Source of the DNA: Brevibacterium sp. RIT 803
Lineage (GTDB): Bacteria > Actinomycetota > Actinomycetes > Actinomycetales > Brevibacteriaceae
Assembly (NCBI RefSeq): GCF_016892625.1
Contig: NZ_JAFEMW010000005.1
Location: 248,001 to 312,000, forward strand
Direction of reading: 5' to 3'
Length of the DNA stretch: 64,000 nucleotides
The translations under genes were made by a program, and so were the position numbers. Of this stretch, positions 58,160 to 64,000 are shown one piece after another. Within the stretch, counting starts at the first letter, position 1. Each line of letters begins with the position of its first letter. The notes below the pieces were generated by a model that did no database searches, was not told where the DNA came from, and saw only the letters and a program-made list of their open reading frames with translations.

Positions 58160-58995
58160 GCGAACGCCGTCCCTCGGAAGCACACGGTCGTGGATCCGCC
58201 GACCCAGACCTCATCGTTTTCATGGGAGATCGAGACGACACCGGCTCGTCCGAGTGCGGTGCCCTGCGTGACGGTGTACTTCTCGGGCGCAAGGCCGGAA
58301 GCGATGAGCCACTGCGCGACTGAGGCATTGAGGCTGCCCGTCACGGGATCCTCGGCCACGCCTGCGCCGGGGACGAACGCTCGGATCTCAAACTCATGCT
58401 CGTTCTCATCCGGGTGGGAACCCAGGACGCCGAGCTTGGCGTCGGGAATCTGCGAGAAGTCAGGTTCGAGGTCGAGGACCTGCTGCGCATTCGTCAGTCT
58501 CACTGCGGCCCAGCCTGGTCCGTTGTCGACCCACTGATGCCCGAGGATCTCTGCGCGGTCGATGCGGAGGGCTGCGGCGATCTGTTCGACGAAGCCTTCG
58601 TCGAGGTCACCGGTGCGGATCGGGTCGGGAGCGGCGAACGACAGGGTCTGGCCACCTCGGCGAAGGTTGACGAGTCCGGCACCACACTCCTGGACCACGG
58701 TCGACTCGCTGCGCGGGACGCCTCCTGCTTCCAGCCATGCGGCCGCCGAACCGAGTGTGGGGTGCCCAGCGAAGGGGAGCTCGCGGGCAGGTGTGAAGAT
58801 TCGCAGACGGTAGTCGGCGCGTGGGTCGCTGGGTGGGAGGACGAATGTGGTCTCCGAAAGGTTCGTCCAATTCGCGATCCGAGCCATGTCCTGGTCGGTC
58901 AGCCCCTCTGCGTCGAGGATCACGGCCACAGGGTTGCCGCGAAAGGGCTCGCTGGAGAAGACATCGACCTGGGCGAATGCTCGATTATGAGGCAA
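58156..58995 (-). CDS. PhzF-family isomerase-like protein
   Basis: 279 residues. TTG start with AAGGAG 9 bases before. AFAQVDVFSSEPFRGNPVAV, NLSETTFVLPP with the catalytic Glu, RIFTPARELPFAGHPTLG and GAGVAEDPVTGSLNASVAQW are the PhzF signatures. PhzF isomerises trans-2,3-dihydro-3-hydroxyanthranilate in phenazine synthesis, but no phenazine genes are here, and the family is broad (epimerase/isomerase types). It is coupled to the membrane methyltransferase-like gene by overlap. Confidence 0.87.
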   Translation of the reverse strand: MPHNRAFAQVDVFSSEPFRGNPVAVILDAEGLTDQDMARIANWTNLSETTFVLPPSDPRADYRLRIFTPARELPFAGHPTLGSAAAWLEAGGVPRSESTVVQECGAGLVNLRRGGQTLSFAAPDPIRTGDLDEGFVEQIAAALRIDRAEILGHQWVDNGPGWAAVRLTNAQQVLDLEPDFSQIPDAKLGVLGSHPDENEHEFEIRAFVPGAGVAEDPVTGSLNASVAQWLIASGLAPEKYTVTQGTALGRAGVVSISHENDEVWVGGSTTVCFRGTAFA

Positions 58996-59179
58996 GAGGG
59001 GGAACTCCTTCGTTGAAAGGGCGCTGTTTGGGGGTGCGCACTTCCCATGGTAATGGGGTGAAGCTTCAGGTGGGGGATCAGGTCCTGTTGCGTCGGAGTG
59101 TCAGAACCGCTGTGGGCACCAAATGTGACAAGTGAGTTTGCCATCTGATTTGAGGTGGTTCTCGTGTGTCGAGTCGTCG

Positions 59180-60367
59180 TCAACGGTTGAGGGCGGCTGC
59201 GATCCGGTCGGGAGACAGGGCCGCATCGATGGCCAGGTGCGCCGCGCCCAGTATGGCGGCATCGCCGGCTGCGCGTGAGGGGGCGATCGTCAGGTGTTCG
59301 GTCGACAGGGGGATGGAGCGCGCATAGACGACTTCGCGAACACCGGCCACAAGGTGTTCGGCCGCCTGCGCCATGGTCCCGCCGATGAGGATGAGGGAAG
59401 GATTCATCAGGCTCACGCACGTGGTGAGGACCTCGCCGAGGTCACGGCCGGCCTGACGGACGGCCTGGATCGCCTGCAGATCACCGGCCTTGACGAGCCC
59501 CACCACGTCGGCGGGAGTCCGCGTCGCCAGCCCCGACCGCGCAAGCTCGCGCGCGATCGCACGACCCGAGGCGACCGCTTCCAGGCAGCCGCGATTGCCG
59601 CAGGCGCACGGAACGTCGGCCGCGCGAGGCAGGGCGACGTGGCCGATGTCGCCTGCGGCTCCGTGCGAGCCGCGGCGCAGTGAGCCGCCGGAGATGATGC
59701 CTGCTCCTATTCCCGTGGCGACCTTGACGAAGATGAGATCCGTGGTGTCGGGCCAGGCTGAGCTGCGTTCGCCGAGGCCCATGATGTTGACGTCGTTGTC
59801 GACAAGGACAGGTGCGGAGAACGTCTCCTTGAGGGCACCCGGCAGATCGAACCGGTCCCAGCCGGGCATGATCGGCGGATTGATCGGGCGCCCGGACGAG
59901 AACTCGACCGGACCGGGCAGGCCGATGCCCACCCCGACGACATCCACGGCACTGCGATCAGCCTCGGCGAGCAGGCGCAGCGCCGAAGTGGTCAGCCACT
60001 CGATGGCGCTGACGGGACCATCGGAGATCTCGCGTTCCTCCCCGAGTTCTGCGAGGACGGTGCCGGTCAGATCCGTCACTGCCAGCCGAGCGTGTGAGGC
60101 GCCGAAGTCCGCGGCGACGACCACTCTGGCTCGAGGATTGAAGGCGAACTGCGAGCTCGGCCGGCCGCCTGTCGACACGGCGTCGCTGACGGGAGTGATG
60201 AGCCCGAGGCTGAGAAGCTGGTCGATTCTCTGCGCGACGGTGGGACGTGAGAGGCCGGTCGACTTCGCCAGATCGGCCCGAGTCCGCGGCTGACCGTCGC
60301 GCAGGAGCTGGAAGAGCCCGCCGGCATGCGACAGGTCAGGGGCTTGCGAAACTGTCACCTGGCTCAT
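59180..60367 (-). CDS. ROK-family sugar-responsive repressor
   Basis: 395 residues from the ATG shown; AAGGG abuts that ATG, so a GTG three codons later with better spacing is the alternative. Winged helix about 15-75 (SKSTGLSRPTVAQRIDQLLS-like), then the ROK fold: GASHARLAVTDLTG phosphate loop, DNDVNIMGLGERS catalytic region, HVALPRAADVPCACGNRGCL zinc-binding Cys cluster (C-x-C-x4-C with the upstream His) and the sugar site. XylR/NagC-type repressors bind a sugar. Divergent from an oxidoreductase-ABC transporter operon that it likely controls. Confidence 0.88.
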   Translation of the reverse strand: MSQVTVSQAPDLSHAGGLFQLLRDGQPRTRADLAKSTGLSRPTVAQRIDQLLSLGLITPVSDAVSTGGRPSSQFAFNPRARVVVAADFGASHARLAVTDLTGTVLAELGEEREISDGPVSAIEWLTTSALRLLAEADRSAVDVVGVGIGLPGPVEFSSGRPINPPIMPGWDRFDLPGALKETFSAPVLVDNDVNIMGLGERSSAWPDTTDLIFVKVATGIGAGIISGGSLRRGSHGAAGDIGHVALPRAADVPCACGNRGCLEAVASGRAIARELARSGLATRTPADVVGLVKAGDLQAIQAVRQAGRDLGEVLTTCVSLMNPSLILIGGTMAQAAEHLVAGVREVVYARSIPLSTEHLTIAPSRAAGDAAILGAAHLAIDAALSPDRIAAALNR

Positions 60368-60440
60368 CCCTTCAGTAAAGCACATTCGGTAAACTGCATT
60401 GTCCAAAGGTGACGATTGATCACTTACTTTTAAAAAATGC

Positions 60441-60471
60441 TTGACAGAAGTAGGCAAGCTGACATCAGAAT
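60441..60471 (+). promoter_or_regulatory. Promoter of the Gfo/Idh-ABC operon
   Basis: TTGACA (60441-60446) is a perfect -35 box. CAGAAT (60466-60471) is a possible -10 box after a 19-base spacer and lies 5 bases before the ATG. GCTTG/CAAGC arms at 60439-60459 overlap the -35 box and may be the ROK site. Confidence 0.5.
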
Positions 60472-60476
60472 GGTGC

Positions 60477-61577
60477 ATGGACACTGTCGCCCAGGCTTCC
60501 GCCCCTCCACCTCGAATCGGGATGGTGGGTGGCGGCTTCATGGCCCGCACGCATACCCGTGCCGCTCGCGCCGCCGGAGCTCACCTCGAGGTGATCGCAA
60601 GCTCAAGCGCAGCCGGCAGCCGCAGCGCTGCAGCTGAACTCGGCTACCGGGCAGCCGCGACCGGCGACGAACTCTTCGACCACGAACTCGACGTCGTCCA
60701 TGTCTGCACCCCGAACAGCACCCACGCCGAACACTCACGGCGGGCCCTCGACTCGGGCTCCCACATCATCTGCGAGAAGCCGCTGGCCGTTGACGCGGCC
60801 ACCGCACGCTCCATCCTCGAGCATGCGACATCGTTGGGACTGGGTGGAACCGTTCCGTTCGTCTACCGCTATCACCCGATGGTGCGTGAGGCCCGCGCCC
60901 GGATCCGGCGAGGAGACACCGGGGCCCTGCTGACCATCGATGCCAGCTATCTTCAGGATTGGATGCTCAGTGCTGATGACGACAACTGGCGTGTCGATGC
61001 CGGCTCCGGCGGTCCCTCCCGCGCCTTCGCGGACATCGGCTCTCACCTCGTCGATCTCATCGAGTTCATCACCGACGAACGCATCGTGTCCCTGGTCGCA
61101 ACGACGAGAACCGTCCACCCCCGCCGAGGCGGAGCGAGAGTGACCACGGAAGACACAGTTGCGATGACGGTCGAGATGAGCGGCGGTGGAATCGGCTCGG
61201 TCCTCATCTCCCAGCTCGCGCCGGGACGGAAGAACGGCCTCGTCATCGAGGTCGCGGGATCCAAGGAAAGTCTGCGATTCGCCCAAGAGCACCCGGAAGA
61301 GCTGTGGGTGGGCCGTCGAGCCGGCAGTCTGTTCTTGGTGCGCGACCCAGAGGTCCTGTCGGCCGATGCCGCCCGGCTGTGCAGGGTCCCGGCAGGACAT
61401 CCGCAGGGCTATCAGGATGCATTCAATGCGTTCGTCGCCGATTCCTATGCTGTCTTCGCCGGTGAGGAGCGTGAAGGTGTGCCGACCTTGGCCGACGGCG
61501 TTCGCGCGGCATTCGTGACAGAGGCCGTGCTCAAATCGGCAGCCGAGCGCACGTGGGTCGAGGTCGAAGCGCCATGA
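60477..61577 (+). CDS. Gfo/Idh/MocA-family oxidoreductase
   Basis: 366 residues. RIGMVGGGFMARTHTRAARA is the Rossmann start, DVVHVCTPNSTHAEHSRRAL and HIICEKPLAVDAATA the EKP motif with the catalytic Lys, and DIGSHLVDLIEFITDE the conserved Asp/His. NAD(P)-linked dehydrogenase of a sugar or inositol derivative. It overlaps the ABC ATPase gene by ATGA and is the first gene of a transport and catabolism operon facing a ROK repressor. No ribosome site; leaderless start likely. Confidence 0.88.
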   Translation: MDTVAQASAPPPRIGMVGGGFMARTHTRAARAAGAHLEVIASSSAAGSRSAAAELGYRAAATGDELFDHELDVVHVCTPNSTHAEHSRRALDSGSHIICEKPLAVDAATARSILEHATSLGLGGTVPFVYRYHPMVREARARIRRGDTGALLTIDASYLQDWMLSADDDNWRVDAGSGGPSRAFADIGSHLVDLIEFITDERIVSLVATTRTVHPRRGGARVTTEDTVAMTVEMSGGGIGSVLISQLAPGRKNGLVIEVAGSKESLRFAQEHPEELWVGRRAGSLFLVRDPEVLSADAARLCRVPAGHPQGYQDAFNAFVADSYAVFAGEEREGVPTLADGVRAAFVTEAVLKSAAERTWVEVEAP

Positions 61578-63115
61578 CCGATGCACCGGTGCTGCGCGCC
61601 ACGGGGATCAGCAAACAGTTCTTCGGAGTCGAAGTGCTGCACGATATCGCGCTCGAGGTGCGCGCCGGCACGGTCCACGGCCTCGTCGGGGAGAACGGAG
61701 CCGGAAAGTCCACGCTGATGAAGATCATCGCTGGTGTCTACCGCAGGGACGGCGGGGAGGTGCGCATCGATGGCCAGGTCGTCGACTTCTCCCATCCCGT
61801 CGATGCCGGCAGGGCAGGCGTGGCCACGGTCTTTCAGGAATTCAATCTGCTGCCCGATCGCACCGTCGCGCAGAACGTCTTCTTGGGACGAGAGCCCCGA
61901 AGGCGCGGCCTTGTCGATGTGCGCACGATGCGGTCGAAGACCCAGACCCTCCTCGACGAACTGGATGTGGAGGGAATCACCCCCGATGCGAAGGTCGGCT
62001 GGCTGACCGTGGCCGAGCAGCAGATCGTCGAGATCATCAAAGCACTCTCCGTCGATGCCCGGGTGATCTCCATGGACGAACCCACCGCGGCGCTGTCAGA
62101 CAATGAGGTTGCAGTCCTCTACCGGGTCATCGAGACTCTCAAATCCAAGGGCGTGGCGATCATCTACGTCTCGCACCGACTGCAGGAGGTCTTCGACCTC
62201 TGCGACACGATCACCGTGATGAAGGACGGCGCTCTCGTCACCAGCGAACCGGCGTCCCAGATGGATCAGGCGGGGCTCGTGCGCGCCATGGTCGGCAGGC
62301 CCATCAGCACGTTCTTTCCTGAGGCCGAGACGGGAACGGAGATCGGTGACACCGTGCTCTCGGTGACCGGCGGAGGCAACGAACAGCTTGACGGCATCGC
62401 CCTCGACCTGCGCGCCGGTGAGATCCTCGGGCTGGCCGGCCTGCAGGGTTCGGGGCGGTCGGAGCTGCTGTCTGCGATCTTCGGCGCCGAGCCGTTCACC
62501 CGCGGTACGCTGCACCTCGACGGCGAGGCAGTGCGCATCGCGTCCGCTCGACAGGGCGTCCGGCGGGGTCTGGCCCTGGTCACGGAGGACCGCAAGGGCA
62601 CAGGTCTGGTGCTCTCCCAATCCATTCTCGACAATGCGCTGCTGGCGATCCGCGCTGTCTTCCCCTCCCGCACTTCGGGTATGCGCGCCGAGATTCCGGG
62701 GATCCTCGAATCTCTCGAGGTCATCAGCCGCAATGCGGACCAGGAGGTCCGAGCACTGTCGGGAGGCAATCAGCAGAAGGTCGTTCTGGCCAAATGGTTG
62801 GCCACCTCCCCACGTGTGGTGCTGCTCGACGAACCGACTCGAGGAATCGACGTCGGTGCGAAGGTCGCGGTCTACACGCTGATCCGCAGCCTCGCCCGCC
62901 GAGGTGTGGCGATCGTCCTCGTCTCCAGCGAACTTCCCGAGGTCCTGGGAATGTCCGATCGGGTTCTCGTCATGTCGGATGGCCGGATCGCCGGGGAGCT
63001 TCCTCCGAGTTCGACGGAGGAAGAGGTCCTGGCCCTGGCCACCGGCACCGAGGCCCACGTGGTCAGTGATGACACGCACGTCAGCGCTGACTCCAGGGTG
63101 GTGGGGGACCGATGA
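61574..63115 (+). CDS. Sugar ABC transporter ATPase (RbsA/MglA type)
   Basis: 513 residues, two fused ABC modules. Module 1: GENGAGKSTLMKI (Walker A), TVAEQQIVEIIKAL (signature) and VISMDEPTAAL (Walker B). Module 2: degenerate loop GLQGSGRSELLSAIFG, LSGGNQQKVVLAKWL and VVLLDEPTRGIDVG. This dual layout is specific to carbohydrate CUT2 transporters for ribose, galactose, xylose or inositol. Overlaps the Gfo/Idh and permease genes by 4 bases each. Confidence 0.95.
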   Translation: MTDAPVLRATGISKQFFGVEVLHDIALEVRAGTVHGLVGENGAGKSTLMKIIAGVYRRDGGEVRIDGQVVDFSHPVDAGRAGVATVFQEFNLLPDRTVAQNVFLGREPRRRGLVDVRTMRSKTQTLLDELDVEGITPDAKVGWLTVAEQQIVEIIKALSVDARVISMDEPTAALSDNEVAVLYRVIETLKSKGVAIIYVSHRLQEVFDLCDTITVMKDGALVTSEPASQMDQAGLVRAMVGRPISTFFPEAETGTEIGDTVLSVTGGGNEQLDGIALDLRAGEILGLAGLQGSGRSELLSAIFGAEPFTRGTLHLDGEAVRIASARQGVRRGLALVTEDRKGTGLVLSQSILDNALLAIRAVFPSRTSGMRAEIPGILESLEVISRNADQEVRALSGGNQQKVVLAKWLATSPRVVLLDEPTRGIDVGAKVAVYTLIRSLARRGVAIVLVSSELPEVLGMSDRVLVMSDGRIAGELPPSSTEEEVLALATGTEAHVVSDDTHVSADSRVVGDR

Positions 63116-64000
63116 GAACCCAGCTGCGTCGCCTGGACACCACCGCACTCGTCTATCTCGCGCTCATCGGAGTGCTCATCATCGGTGCCGTCCTTGTGGC
63201 CACGACCGGTCGCAACTTCTTCAGCCCGGGCAATGTCCGCGACATTCTCACCGGAATGAGCGTCCTGGGATTCGTCGCCATCGGACAGACGCTCGTGATC
63301 CTCGGAGCATCCCTGGACCTCTCCGTTCCCTATGTCATGAGCCTGGCCAGTCTGGTCGCAGCGCAGACGATGAACGGCAGCGATGCGATGGTCCTCCCCG
63401 CGGTGCTGCTGACCTTGGTGGTCACTGCCTGCATCGGTCTGGCCAACGGTCTCATCGTCACCGTCCTGGGAGTCCACGGTTTCGTTGCGACTCTGGGAGT
63501 TGGTCTCATCCTCAAGGGGTATCTGGACACGAACTACCAGGGCACAGAAGGCAGTGTTCCCTGGTCGTTCCAGCTCTTCGGCGCCACCGGCGTCGGACCG
63601 GTGCCGGTCTCGACGATCGTCATGCTCGCCCTCGCCGGCCTCGTGGCATTCCTCCTGGTCCGGACCAGATTCGGCCACCACCTGTTCGCCGTCGGCGGCA
63701 ACTCGGAGGTCGCCAGACTCTCCGGCGTCCGGCAGCGCCTGCCACTGATCGGAGCGCACATCGGCAGCTCCGTCTGTGCAGGATTGGCGGGTCTGCTGCT
63801 GGCGAGTCGCCTGGGTGTAGGAAGCCCGACCGTCGGCTCACAGGGCAGCTACGATCTGCTCTCGATCGCCGCGGTGGTCCTCGGCGGAACGGTACTCATG
63901 GGCGGACGCGGTTCGATCTGGGGGACCATCGGCGGCGTCGCGATCTTCGCAGTCCTCGACAATCTCATGAGCGTCATGCAGTTCAACCCCTTCCTCAAGG
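63112..64000 (+). CDS. Sugar ABC transporter permease (RbsC type), cut by window end
   Basis: First 296 codons of an inner-membrane permease. Helices with VLGFVAIGQTLVILGASLDL and GLANGLIVTVLGVHGFVATL, then the cytosolic loop AVGGNSEVARLSGV (EAA-like loop contacting the ATPase), LASRLGVGSPTVGSQGSYD and VVLGGTVLMGGRGS. All are typical of the CUT2 RbsC/XylH group. The binding-protein gene, if present, is beyond the window. Confidence 0.95.
   Translation, partial: MRTQLRRLDTTALVYLALIGVLIIGAVLVATTGRNFFSPGNVRDILTGMSVLGFVAIGQTLVILGASLDLSVPYVMSLASLVAAQTMNGSDAMVLPAVLLTLVVTACIGLANGLIVTVLGVHGFVATLGVGLILKGYLDTNYQGTEGSVPWSFQLFGATGVGPVPVSTIVMLALAGLVAFLLVRTRFGHHLFAVGGNSEVARLSGVRQRLPLIGAHIGSSVCAGLAGLLLASRLGVGSPTVGSQGSYDLLSIAAVVLGGTVLMGGRGSIWGTIGGVAIFAVLDNLMSVMQFNPFLK

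Overview
This is a high-GC chromosomal segment from an actinobacterium. The tRNA genes carry no encoded CCA. Overlapping ATGA/GTGA gene junctions are common. The pknB-pknA-pbpA-rodA-pstP-fhaB-fhaA block with flanking crgA, ppiA, sortase and pabA genes has the gene order known from the origin-proximal region of Mycobacterium and Streptomyces. A mevalonate cluster and the general gene set fit Micrococcales, possibly Brevibacterium; the genus is an inference. I see no CRISPR array, insertion sequence, integrase or phage gene.

Layout. 0-14.4 kb is a metabolic and regulatory stretch. It holds transporter/regulator pairs (MFS with MarR, MFS with HxlR, MFS with TetR), two aldehyde dehydrogenases, a GMC alcohol oxidase with a GbsR-type regulator (choline/betaine-like), tRNA-Ala(UGC), small conserved proteins, a decayed DinB-like gene and a RibD-type reductase preceded by an uncharacterised 58-residue gene. 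14.4-19.8 kb is one leftward operon whose members resemble AliA, BadH, AliB and BadI, plus a TetR regulator: a cyclohexanecarboxylate to pimeloyl-CoA route. 19.9-28.2 kb holds a membrane protein, a tricorn-type protease, arginyl-tRNA synthetase, an MFS carrier and a coiled membrane protein.

28.4-44.3 kb is the conserved cell-growth region: cyclophilin, rhomboid protease, a cluster of DnaA-box-like sites, an unusually long CrgA, class E sortase, a 57-residue membrane protein, PabA/TrpG, then the leftward seven-gene serine/threonine kinase, penicillin-binding protein, RodA, phosphatase and FHA operon, and tRNA-Leu(CAG). 44.4-48.6 kb is a lower mevalonate pathway operon (mevalonate kinase, diphosphomevalonate decarboxylase, phosphomevalonate kinase, type 2 IPP isomerase) with a possible short leader peptide. 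48.7-51.6 kb holds a CmtR-like metal sensor with a CDF transporter, and an ECF42-like sigma factor with its DGPF/YCII partner. 51.8-59 kb has a short family A DNA polymerase, a zinc alcohol dehydrogenase, VanZ, a MarR/VOC pair, a YdeI/OmpD-associated-like protein, a methyltransferase-like membrane protein and PhzF. 59.2-64 kb is a sugar-type locus: ROK repressor divergent from a Gfo/Idh dehydrogenase and ABC transporter genes, cut by the window end.

Recurring regulatory themes: nearly every divergent regulator/target pair has a clear inverted repeat between the genes, and several genes have a -10-like hexamer about 6 bp before the start codon with no Shine-Dalgarno, suggesting leaderless transcripts.
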